DNA from: Candidatus Rifleibacteriota bacterium
GTDB lineage: Bacteria; Muiribacteriota; Ozemobacteria; Ozemobacterales; Ozemobacteraceae
Direction: 5' to 3'
NCBI GenBank assembly: GCA_905236675.1
Contig: CAJOND010000003.1
Span: 16,688-80,687 of the forward strand
DNA: 64,000 nt
Shown: positions 54,276-63,978 of the stretch, one piece after another
Position numbering within the stretch: position 1 is the first letter of the stretch
How the letters are laid out: each line of letters starts with the position of its first letter
The notes under the pieces: generated by a model
The model's database searches: none
What the model was told of the DNA's origin: nothing
What the model saw: only the letters and a program-made list of their open reading frames with translations
Made by a program: the position numbers and the translations under genes

Positions 54276-55826
54276 ATGATTATAGACAGAAAAAAGAACG
54301 CTATAAAAGGAACATTTTTCGGAATAATTCTGAAATTTGTCCATATGCTGTTTCCGTTTATTATACGGACAGTTTTTATTAAGACCTTAGGTATTGAATA
54401 CCTAGGTCTGAACTCTCTGTTCGGTTCGATATTGCAGGTTTTGAATCTTTCTGAGCTTGGCGTGTCATCCGCATTGGTTTATTCAATGTACAAACCTATA
54501 GCAGAAGATGATAAAGACAAGATTTGCCAGCTTATGAACCTCTACAGGTTCTATTATAGAATTATAGGTTCTGTCATTCTTGTTCTTGGGCTGCTGCTTA
54601 TGCCTTTCATCCCTAACTTGATACATGACGGGAAAATACCGCCTGACATTAATATTTATATACTTTACCTGATGAACCTTTTAGCCACAGTTCTTTCATA
54701 CTGGCTGTTTGCATATAGGAACTGCCTTTTCAACGCGCACCAGAGGACTGATATAGTAAGCATTATAACTATAGTCATACATTTCGTAATGTATACTGTC
54801 CAGATAGCTCTTCTATTCACTTTGAAGAATTACTATTACTATCTATCTGCTACTATACTGTTTCAAATCGTCTTAAATATTATTACAGCAATATGCTCGA
54901 AAAAGTATTATCCTGAATATAAGCCTATCGGGGAGATACCAGACGAGGAAAGGAAAACAATAAACAATAAAATTCGAGACTTGTTCACTGCCAAAATTGG
55001 TGGCATAGTCAATCATTCTGGTGATTCCATCGTTATATCTACTTTTGCTGGACTTAAGCTTCTCGCAGTTTACCAGAATTATTACTATGTAACATCAGCA
55101 GTCATGGCTCTGTTTACGATTTTTTTCGGCTCTTTTACCGCAGGTCTAGGAAATTATATCATTACTAACAATGACGAAAACAAGAAAAAGCTTCTTTATA
55201 ATATTAACTATATTGTATTTTTTGTTCTGAATTTCTGCTGCTGTAGTCTTGTATGCCTTTATCAGCCCTTTATGAAACTCTGGGTTGGAGAAGCCAACAT
55301 GCTGTCAGACGATTATGTGTTTCTATTCGCTTTATATTTATACGCTGAAATAGCCCCTAGAACTCTCATAGTCTTCAAAGACGCTGGCGGAATATGGGAG
55401 AGCGACAGGTTCAGACCACTGGTGGCAGCTACGGTTAATCTAGTTTTAAATGTTCTGGCTTTTAAATATATAGGTCTTTACGGAATTATTCTTTCGACTG
55501 TTTTTGCTCTACTGTTCATTGCTTATCCTTGGCTTATAATTAATGTGAACAAATATATGTTCAAAATAGATATAAGAAAGTATTTAGGGAATAGTATGCT
55601 ATACGCATTTGCGATTTCTTTGTGTATCGCACTCTCTTATTATTTGTGCAACTGTTTTTCACTTGTAAATGTTTATATGCTACTAGCTTTACGTTTTGTC
55701 TTATGCCTGACGTTACCTAATCTGATTTTTATTACACTGTTTTTTAAAAAAGCAGAAAACAAATATATGCTTGAAAACTTTGCAAAAACGCTTCATCTAA
55801 GTAAAAAAGGAAACAGAAATGATTAA
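54276..55826 (+). CDS. Wzx-type flippase 3 (polysaccharide transporter)
   Basis: 516 residues, about 13 transmembrane helices. The N terminus (KNAIKGTFFGIILKFVHMLF, RTVFIKTLGIEYLGLNSLFG) is typical of lipopolysaccharide/capsule flippases of the MOP superfamily. It starts 7 bp after the toxin gene and overlaps the following fusion gene by 8 bp, so it belongs with the second module. Less AT-rich than flippase 1. Confidence 0.92.
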   Translation: MIIDRKKNAIKGTFFGIILKFVHMLFPFIIRTVFIKTLGIEYLGLNSLFGSILQVLNLSELGVSSALVYSMYKPIAEDDKDKICQLMNLYRFYYRIIGSVILVLGLLLMPFIPNLIHDGKIPPDINIYILYLMNLLATVLSYWLFAYRNCLFNAHQRTDIVSIITIVIHFVMYTVQIALLFTLKNYYYYLSATILFQIVLNIITAICSKKYYPEYKPIGEIPDEERKTINNKIRDLFTAKIGGIVNHSGDSIVISTFAGLKLLAVYQNYYYVTSAVMALFTIFFGSFTAGLGNYIITNNDENKKKLLYNINYIVFFVLNFCCCSLVCLYQPFMKLWVGEANMLSDDYVFLFALYLYAEIAPRTLIVFKDAGGIWESDRFRPLVAATVNLVLNVLAFKYIGLYGIILSTVFALLFIAYPWLIINVNKYMFKIDIRKYLGNSMLYAFAISLCIALSYYLCNCFSLVNVYMLLALRFVLCLTLPNLIFITLFFKKAENKYMLENFAKTLHLSKKGNRND

Positions 55827-58773
55827 TGTTAGTGATAAAAAACTCTGCTCTGGCTGTAGTGCCTGTGAAAACATCTGTCCTAAGTATGCTATTACAATGA
55901 AAGAGGATGACGAAGGTGCAGTTTATCCAAATGTGGATAAAGACAAATGCGTTAGCTGTGGACTTTGCGAGAAGGTCTGCCCCTTCAAATGTAATGATTT
56001 GAATTTATTACGCAATAATGAAAGACCTTTATTTTTTGCAGCTCAATTAAAGAACAAGCAGGAGCTTCAGGAAGTTTCGTCAGGTGGAGCTTTTTGGGGC
56101 TTTGTTAAGTATATAATACAGAATAAAGGTATAGTGTATGGGGCTGTTCAAGAAAATGTAGATACAATAAGGCATATACGTGCAGAAAGTATTGAAGAAG
56201 CAAAAAGACTTAGAAGGTCGAAGTATTTTCAGAGTTCTACTTCAGGAATTTACTTGGAAGTAAAAAATGACTTGAATAATGGTAAGACTGTATTATTTAG
56301 TGGTGTGCCTTGCCAGATTGCTGCTTTAAAGAGTTTTTTAGGGAAAAAGTATGAAAATCTCTATACTTGCGAGGTTGTCTGCCATGGAGTTCCTGTAAAA
56401 AATTCCTGGAGAAGCTATAGAAAAGAAAAAGAACAGAGAGTTGGTAAAAGGATTAGTAATATAGTTTTCAGAGATAAATCTAAGGGCTGGTCTAACAACC
56501 AGTATAAAATCACTTATAAAGATGGTTCATTAGAATATGAATTAAGTGTTAAAAATCTTTATCATAGGGGTTATCTTGATGGTATGTTTTATAGACCTTC
56601 ATGTGGTAGCTGTTCTTTTTCAAAAATACCAAGGGTTGCTGATTTGACACTGGCTGATTACTGGCAGTACAAAGGGAAATTGAATGAAAACTGTGATATT
56701 GGCGTTTCCCTGGTCTGCACTAATAATGAACATGGTTTATCGCTTCTTGATAAGTCTAAAGAGTATCTAGACATAGAAAAAACAGATAGGTTTAAAGCAT
56801 TGAAAAGTTGTCGCCATCTTAACAACTATCCTAGCGAGAACCCGAACAGAAATGTTTTTATTGAGCATCTTCTCAAATATGGGTATCATAGTGCCGCTGA
56901 GAGATTTCTAAATCCTATGGTTGATAATAATAAGACTGATTCAAATAATGTTGCTGCAAAAATCTATGAAGAATTGTCAAAAAATATGAGAAATAAAGTT
57001 TTTACTAGTAAGCTAACGGAAGCCTGTATTTCCTTAATAGAGAAAATAACTCGAAAAATCAATAGATATTCAGATGAAGACATAGTTTTTATAAGAGAAT
57101 ATTTTGAAAGTTTTATTGAGCGACAGTTCGTTTTTGACTTCGAATTAATCAAGTCTTTACAGGCTTTTATAAAGAAAGGCGACTCTGTTTTCATATCTGA
57201 TAACAGAGTGTTAAGATTTCTGTTTAAGCTAAGAGGTATCGAAAGAGGCAATATTTCAAGCATACTAAAATCAGCAAAACTATTTCTTGCTTTCAGAGAT
57301 GCCTGTGCACTGTTAGCGAAAAAAGGCGTGCCTGTTTATTTTTATAACAGAGTAGGTTTGAAAAAGGACGGTTTTCAATATTCCGAAACTGCACAGTACA
57401 GAATGAAAAACCATCTTAGTTTTCCTCTCATGTATGAAAACAGAGATAAATATGAAAAGGATTTGATAGAGCTTTTTGGTGAAAAGTATTCAAGGGAATA
57501 TGTTAGTGAAATAGGCAAAATTCCGCAAGTTATACAAGTTGGAGATTACTACTGTCACGAAGACTGTAAGAGTCGTTACATCAATGTGGTGAACGGTAAA
57601 AGAATTACTTGTTTCCAGCCGAAAGAAGCAAAAAGAACTATCCATATCTATGGAAGATGCGGAGCTTTCGGATATGCAGTAGAAGATTCTGAGACTTTGC
57701 CTAGCCAGATACAGAAAATACTGGTAGAAAACGGAATAAATGACATAAAGGTTGTTAATCATGGACTTTGGGGTGGTGAAAACGACCTTATTGATTCAAA
57801 TTTTTTTAAAGATTCTATAGAATTCGGTCAGAATGATATAGTCCTGTTCTACAGAATGCATTTCGATAAAAGAATTATTGCGAAACTTGAGCAGCTTGGC
57901 TTGTGGTATCATGAAATTACAGAGGACTGGCACAAATATCCTGACGCTAAAAGCTGTTTTTATGACAAGCCAGGGCACATGAATGCTGTTGGCTATAGAA
58001 ATGCTGCCAAACTGATTGTTAAAGACTTAATAAAACATAATTTCAAAAACAAAGAAGTCGCAAGCATTATGTTAGATGGCTTTACAAACAGGTATTTGAC
58101 AGCTTATTTGAAAAGTTCAAGAAACGTCAAATTTGACGAGGAAATTGAAGAATATTTGGACTCGATTAAAGCGAAATATCCTAACGATTCTATCAATAAT
58201 GCTGGTGCTATTGTAATGAACTGCAACCCATTTACTTTTGGGCACAGGAATTTGGTTGAATTTGCTTCTGAAAAGGTTGAAAGGCTATACATTTTCGTTG
58301 TCGAAGAGGACAAATCGTTTTTCAAGTTTGATGACCGTATCGAAATGGTTAGAAAAGGGGTTTCTGATTTGAAAAATGTTGTGGTTATTCCTAGTGGAAA
58401 GTTTATAATTTCTGCGTTCACTTTTCCTGAATATTTCATGAAAGACTATGTAAAAGAAAAGAATTTTGACGTGTCGTCAGATATTCAGATTTTCTGCAAA
58501 TATATATCACCTGCACTTAATATAAAAACAAGATTCGTAGGTGAAGAGCCTTTTGATCCTGTAACATCGAATTATAACGAAACCATGAGGAAGATTCTTC
58601 CCGAGTATGGTATGAAATTCTGCGAGATACCAAGGTTTAAAACAGAAACAGACGAAGTTATAAATGCAACAAAAGTTAGAGAGCTGTTAAAGCAAAAAGA
58701 CTTAAAAAAACTCAAAGAGTTTGTTCCAACAAGCACTTTGGCGATACTGCAAGAGAAATATAATGATAACTAG
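55819..58773 (+). CDS. Three-part fusion: FrhB-like Fe-S reductase, SGNH-like domain, CitC-like nucleotidyltransferase
   Basis: 984 residues. Residues 10-54 hold two [4Fe-4S] motifs (Cys10, 13, 16, 20 and Cys44, 47, 50, 54). About 70-365 is an F420-hydrogenase beta-subunit-like domain (FSGVPCQIAALKSFL, RVADLTLADYWQYKG) often found in glycan loci. About 420-740 holds an SGNH-hydrolase-like region: HIYGRCGAFGYAVED, VVNHGLWGGENDLID and DKPGHMNAVGYRNAA (DxxH-like block), though the usual GxSx Ser is Cys or displaced. About 795-984 is a citrate-lyase-ligase-type nucleotidyltransferase with the HxGH-like NPFTFGHRNL. AAGGA precedes the ATG. It might activate or modify a glycan substituent; the reaction is unknown. 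Confidence 0.82.
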   Translation: MINVSDKKLCSGCSACENICPKYAITMKEDDEGAVYPNVDKDKCVSCGLCEKVCPFKCNDLNLLRNNERPLFFAAQLKNKQELQEVSSGGAFWGFVKYIIQNKGIVYGAVQENVDTIRHIRAESIEEAKRLRRSKYFQSSTSGIYLEVKNDLNNGKTVLFSGVPCQIAALKSFLGKKYENLYTCEVVCHGVPVKNSWRSYRKEKEQRVGKRISNIVFRDKSKGWSNNQYKITYKDGSLEYELSVKNLYHRGYLDGMFYRPSCGSCSFSKIPRVADLTLADYWQYKGKLNENCDIGVSLVCTNNEHGLSLLDKSKEYLDIEKTDRFKALKSCRHLNNYPSENPNRNVFIEHLLKYGYHSAAERFLNPMVDNNKTDSNNVAAKIYEELSKNMRNKVFTSKLTEACISLIEKITRKINRYSDEDIVFIREYFESFIERQFVFDFELIKSLQAFIKKGDSVFISDNRVLRFLFKLRGIERGNISSILKSAKLFLAFRDACALLAKKGVPVYFYNRVGLKKDGFQYSETAQYRMKNHLSFPLMYENRDKYEKDLIELFGEKYSREYVSEIGKIPQVIQVGDYYCHEDCKSRYINVVNGKRITCFQPKEAKRTIHIYGRCGAFGYAVEDSETLPSQIQKILVENGINDIKVVNHGLWGGENDLIDSNFFKDSIEFGQNDIVLFYRMHFDKRIIAKLEQLGLWYHEITEDWHKYPDAKSCFYDKPGHMNAVGYRNAAKLIVKDLIKHNFKNKEVASIMLDGFTNRYLTAYLKSSRNVKFDEEIEEYLDSIKAKYPNDSINNAGAIVMNCNPFTFGHRNLVEFASEKVERLYIFVVEEDKSFFKFDDRIEMVRKGVSDLKNVVVIPSGKFIISAFTFPEYFMKDYVKEKNFDVSSDIQIFCKYISPALNIKTRFVGEEPFDPVTSNYNETMRKILPEYGMKFCEIPRFKTETDEVINATKVRELLKQKDLKKLKEFVPTSTLAILQEKYNDN

Positions 58774-58788
58774 GAGTGAAGAAGTATT

Positions 58789-59775
<987 letters not shown>

Positions 59776-59983
59776 AGCAAAGAGATTAGTTCTAGCTCAA
59801 AATAGTCTTTTCTATTTTTACACGAAAAGGCTATCGGATAACAGATTTTTATCTTTGGATACAGCAAATGACTTATTTTTCCTCTTAATTCCCACGCCTA
59901 CGGCTTGCATCAATGACGTTTCTCCCAAAATAACTTGTTATAATTTAGAAACTAAAAATATAAACAAATTTAATCATTATTCT

Positions 59984-60010
59984 AAAGCGGTTCTTTTGAA
60001 CCGCTTTTTC
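59984..60010 (+). terminator. Rho-independent terminator between the aldo/keto reductase and SDR genes
   Basis: AAAGCGGTTC-TTTT-GAACCGCTTT followed by TTC: a perfect 10-bp stem. It would end the flippase-fusion-reductase transcript, unless translation runs through it (see the AAGC finding). Confidence 0.85.
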
Positions 60011-60057
60011 TATCTCAATTTAACTACTCAATTCATTAATAAGGGAGAAATGAAGAT

Positions 60058-61173
60058 ATGAAAATTCTATTTATCGGTGGTACTGGTAGATTGAGCAAAG
60101 ATGTTGCAGCATTGAGTGCGGAGAAAGGAAACGAAGTCTTTTTATTCACTAGAGGTAGCAAGGAAAGGGATTGTTTTCTTAAAGACAGTTACAAACTTAT
60201 AAAAGGGAATATAAGAGATATTGAAAATAGTATAAAAGCCTTAGAAAACTATAGATTCGATGTCATTATAGATTTTCTAACCTTTGAAGTTGAACAGCTT
60301 AAAAACACCTTGAAAATTATTGAAGGGAAATTCAGTCAGTATGTTTTTATCTCGTCAAGCACAGTATATATAAACGATAATGATGAGCTTATTTCGGAAA
60401 GCAAGACAAAAGTAGGAAACAAAGAATGGAAATACGCTTATGATAAATTTTTATGTGAAGAATATTTGAAAGAGTATTTCTCTAAAAAAGAAGAAAAATA
60501 TACTGTTATACGACCTTATGTAACCTATGGAAATACAAGGGTTCCATATCCTCTAGTCCCAAGAAGCAATCTGATGGAATGGTCTTTTATCGACAGAATT
60601 CAGAATAGAAGACCTGTTCCTACATTTTATAAAGGCGAAACCGTTACGACTTTAACACATACAAGAGATTTTGCCAAGGGTGTTGTTGGGCTGTTCGGTA
60701 ATGCTAAGGCCTATAACGAGGCTTTTCATATTACCACCGATGAAACAACTACTTTGGGCGTGGTGCTTGAAAACTTAGAAAACATACTTGGTTTGGAAGT
60801 AATCAGAATGGATTTTTCTGTAGAGCAGATAATAAAAGTTATGCCTATGTATAAAAGCATTCTGCTAGGTGACAAGGCTAGGAATATGCGTTTTGACAAC
60901 AGCAAGATAAAAAATGCTGTGCCAGAATTTAATTGCGAAATCACGTTAAAAGAGGGGCTTTCAGAAATGGTTGATTTCTATAAATCCCATAAAGAATTAC
61001 AGAAAATTGACTATATGTGGAACGGCTATATAGACAGGCTTTGTAACTGTGGCAACCAGCTTATGTCATATAAAATGAAAAACATCAGGGATATTAGAAA
61101 TTATTTCATTGGAAATAATCTCTTAATAAGAAAAGCTTATCAATTATATTCTATTTTAAGAGGAAGAAAATGA
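60058..61173 (+). CDS. NAD-dependent sugar epimerase/dehydratase-like SDR
   Basis: 371 residues. The Rossmann start FIGGTGRLSKDVAALS is slightly atypical of extended SDRs; YVFISSSTVY and the catalytic YAYDK (YxxxK) are present. THTRDFAKGVVGLF and HITTDETTTLGVVLENLENI match the substrate half. The C-terminal 60 residues (CNCGNQLMSYKMKNIRD) are not typical. GGGAG precedes the ATG, which also overlaps the stop codon of an alternative reading of the preceding gene. The following acyltransferase start overlaps its stop codon (ATGA). Confidence 0.85.
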   Translation: MKILFIGGTGRLSKDVAALSAEKGNEVFLFTRGSKERDCFLKDSYKLIKGNIRDIENSIKALENYRFDVIIDFLTFEVEQLKNTLKIIEGKFSQYVFISSSTVYINDNDELISESKTKVGNKEWKYAYDKFLCEEYLKEYFSKKEEKYTVIRPYVTYGNTRVPYPLVPRSNLMEWSFIDRIQNRRPVPTFYKGETVTTLTHTRDFAKGVVGLFGNAKAYNEAFHITTDETTTLGVVLENLENILGLEVIRMDFSVEQIIKVMPMYKSILLGDKARNMRFDNSKIKNAVPEFNCEITLKEGLSEMVDFYKSHKELQKIDYMWNGYIDRLCNCGNQLMSYKMKNIRDIRNYFIGNNLLIRKAYQLYSILRGRK

Positions 61174-62332
61174 ATGACACAGCACAGCACAGCACAGCAC
61201 AGCACAGCACAGCACAGCACAGCACAGCACAGCACAGCACAATAGATACTCTTACTCCACCCGTGAGTCAAGTTATGATTTATTAAGATTTGTAAGTATA
61301 GTATCTGTGGTTTTTCTTCATACAGTAAAAGATGTGTCTAACAACGATTATTATTCTTTTTTAAATAACGAATCTTATTTTTTCATATATTTGCTTAATT
61401 TTATAGGTGCTTTTGCGGTACCTTGTTTCTTTATGCTGTCAGGAGCCTTTATTTTAGACAATCCTAAGAATGCGGACTATAGATATTTCTATAAAAAAGC
61501 TTTTAAGAAAATTGCGATACCTACTTTGGTTTTTGCCTTTATTTATTTTCTGTATAATGAAATACCTTTGTTAATAAGGCTTTATGAAGGAAAGACTAAC
61601 TATTTCTTTTTAATTAGTCCTTTGAAAGAACTATTGCGTGGCTCTGCAAACGGTCATTTGTGGTATATTACAGTCTTGATAGGAATATATTGTTTTATTC
61701 CATTCATAGTCATTATAAAAGAAAAGGTTGATAATAAAAATTTTTCTTGGTTTTGCTGGTTATATTTTATTGTTGCTATGTTAAGTGGAAGTAGCAGTAG
61801 CTTTTATTTTCACTGGTCTATAGGAAAGATAGCCTGTTATATGGAATTTGTTCTTGTTGGTTTCCAAATTAGAGAATATTACAAAACTAGAAAGAGCAAT
61901 AAAATAGCACTGCTGTTTATTTTTCTAGTTTTCATATTTACATTGATTGCAGGCTATATGCAGTTTAAAGCAGATTATGCAATTTTGATAAAGAACGGAT
62001 TATTCAAACCGCCTTATAGGTCAGCAAACAATTTTAGTCTTTTTGTGATTCTCTCTTCAATATTTATATTTTCAGGTTTCTCAAAATTGAATATGGAGAA
62101 TGAATTGCCGAAACTAATGAACACCATAAGCCAAATCACATTATACATATATCTAATCCATAGACCTTTCTGCGAATTAGCTCCATTAATATTTCTAAAA
62201 TATTATAGCTTTAAAATCGGTGTCCTTCCATATTCTATATTGATTACTCTGTCTGTATTTACTATTTCCCTAATCCTAACGGAATTCTACAAAACCATTG
62301 CCGATAAATTATTAACTGTAGCAGATAAATAA
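61170..62332 (+). CDS. Phase-variable membrane acyltransferase 3 (OFF as assembled)
   Basis: From 61241 one frame encodes YDLLRFVSIVSVVFLHTVKD and FIGAFAVPCFFMLSGAFIL, then about nine membrane helices: a typical acyltransferase-3. Two ATGs lie before the AGCAC x12 tract: 61170 (overlapping the SDR stop) and 61174. Both are out of frame with the enzyme at 12 copies and stop at 61284 and 61243. Eleven or fourteen copies connect the first ATG, ten or thirteen the second. A GTG at 61307 would lose half of the first helix. Likely acylates a surface sugar when ON. Confidence 0.85.
61181..61240 (+). repeat. Simple-sequence repeat, AGCAC x12
   Basis: Twelve perfect pentanucleotide copies (60 nt) within the first codons of an acyltransferase gene. 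A different unit from the TCCAG tract at 40758, though used in the same way. Confidence 0.97.
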
Positions 62333-62558
62333 CATTTCATAGGTTGCCACGTTTCTTGCGAAACTTATCAATAATGTTTACAAGGAAGTGATTTAGAGTT
62401 TTATTAAATAGTTATTCACCAACAACCAACAATGTTTTCTCACAGTTGCCTTGTGCAATATATCAACAATCGCTTATAATAAAAATAGAACAATAAAGTC
62501 TTTATTTTTATTGTTAATAAAATGGCAGACTCCGAAATTAAACTGAAGGTAAAGCAAA

Positions 62559-63191
62559 ATGTATAATTATACAGATAGAATAGTTGTTTTTGCCGATATT
62601 TTAGGGTTTAAGAACATTGTTTTTTCCAGTATTTCTGACTATAAAAACTTGCAAAAAATAGAAAAGGCTTTAAAACTGATTCAGCAAACTGCAGAAGAAC
62701 TGAAAACATATAAGAGTGAAGAATTAGATACAGAGGTTTGCTTTTTCACCGATAGTTTTGTTTTATCTTGAATAGACAAAGGCAATGATAGTTTCTTTTA
62801 TATATTATCCCAAATAATATATTTGCAACAAAACTTAATTTTGAATAATCTATTATTAAGAGGCGGTATTGCGAAAGGGAATTTAATACACAAAGGTTCT
62901 GTTATATATGGACCAGCCCTAATAAAAGCCGTAGAATTAGAAGGCAAACAAGCTAAATATCCTAGAATTATTATTGAACCATGTGTAATCGAAAGTTTAC
63001 CTAATGTAAAATATGATAAAGAATTTAATATGAATTTATTAAAAAAAGATTCTAATGACAATTACTATTACACAGACTTTATTGGGCAGTGTGATGACTT
63101 AGATTACCAATACGAATTTTTATTATTCATTAATAAAATGCAAGAAACGATAAAATATGGCTTAAAAATGATTTTAATAATAAAGTTATAG
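62559..63191 (+). pseudogene. Nucleotidyl-cyclase-like gene broken by one in-frame TGA
   Basis: The frame from 62559 reads YNYTDRIVVFADILGFKNIV, then FFTDSFVLS and a TGA at 62769; it continues in the same frame with LLLRGGIAKGNLIHKG, YGPALIKAVELEGKQAKYPR and ends at 63191. The pattern DILGFKN, SDS-like strand, LRGGIxxG, GPALxxAxxLE and YPRI is that of a family of small cyclase/GGDEF-fold-like proteins seen in bacterial genomes. Without the TGA it would have 210 residues. Ser-stop-Ile sits at a beta-strand end, so a single point mutation is the simplest explanation. Confidence 0.7.
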
Positions 63192-63241
63192 AACTAGGAT
63201 TAACAGATAAAACAATATAATTATAAGGGAAAATATTAGAA

Positions 63242-63943
63242 ATGAATGCTGTTGAGAACATAGAAAATCTAGTAAAAAAAATATTTGGTATCCAAATAGA
63301 AATAAAAGGTAATAAAAGAAATTGCAGGAACAACTGTACTGGAGCTTTGGTAAACAAAGACGATTTTGGAATATTCAGAGATAATTTTTTAGAAAGATTA
63401 AAACGTATATCCACTCATTTTAAAGATATTGATTCAAGAACAAAAATAGCAAACAAAATAAAAGAGTTAGCAACAGAAGAAGAATATGGATGGGCTGGTT
63501 ATTATTCTGAATTAGTTGCGATAGACACGTTTTGCCTATTGAAAACGGTAACTAATATAAAAATAGACAATGTGTTCAAAAAAGACATTAATGACTCTAT
63601 AGCTTTTAAAATGGGACATAATAAAATTAACATTGACTTATCTTTTGAATTAAATAAAAAAGAAATATATACAGATGTCAAATCTCTAAAATCTCTCAAC
63701 ACAGAAATATATGATTCCATTACAAATACTATAATGGAACGTGCACAAAATGAATTAGGGATAAAACTACTTATAGCTGTTGACGATAAAAAAAGTCGAA
63801 CTCCTGATGAAATTAATGAAATGGGTAAAAGAAAAGAAGAAATAATAGAATACATTTTTGAAGATATCAAAAACAAGAGAGAAGAACGAGTTTTTGTTAA
63901 AATTGTTAATTGCAAAAGTAAATGCAAGTTAAATTGCGTTTAG
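63242..63943 (+). CDS. Unknown protein with PD-(D/E)XK-like pattern
   Basis: 233 residues. KINIDLSFELNKKEIYTDVK (Asp, then D-x-K 16 residues on) could be a restriction-endonuclease-like active site; YGWAGYYSELVAIDTF upstream contains a Glu in the usual place for the first helix. Several Cys near both ends (NCRNNCTG, CKSKCKLNC) may bind metal. No signal peptide. It starts 50 bp after the cyclase-like pseudogene. The call as a nuclease is weak; the gene itself looks real. Confidence 0.6.
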   Translation: MNAVENIENLVKKIFGIQIEIKGNKRNCRNNCTGALVNKDDFGIFRDNFLERLKRISTHFKDIDSRTKIANKIKELATEEEYGWAGYYSELVAIDTFCLLKTVTNIKIDNVFKKDINDSIAFKMGHNKINIDLSFELNKKEIYTDVKSLKSLNTEIYDSITNTIMERAQNELGIKLLIAVDDKKSRTPDEINEMGKRKEEIIEYIFEDIKNKREERVFVKIVNCKSKCKLNCV

Positions 63944-63978
63944 TTCTGCAAAAATAGAAATTGCATTTAGTCCTGCAA
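63931..63978. repeat. Two 21-bp direct repeats at the window end
   Basis: AAATTGCGTTTAGTTCTGCAA (in part) at 63931-63951 and the same with two changes at 63958-63978, period 27 bp. The first copy supplies the stop codon of the preceding gene. More copies may follow beyond the window. Confidence 0.7.

Noticed and set aside
59855..60061. Independent 68-residue gene before the SDR
   Set aside because: No RBS, it crosses a terminator hairpin and a dispersed repeat; it makes sense only as the extension of the reductase in another repeat phase.
62489..62515. Terminator after the acyltransferase
   Set aside because: AACAATAAA/TTTATTGTT is an AT-only stem with a 9-nt loop and no convincing T run; common by chance in this sequence.
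62769..62771. TGA read as an amino acid (code change or selenocysteine)
   Set aside because: TGA ends many intact genes here, for example at 20429, 30791 and 61171, and no SECIS-like hairpin follows this one.
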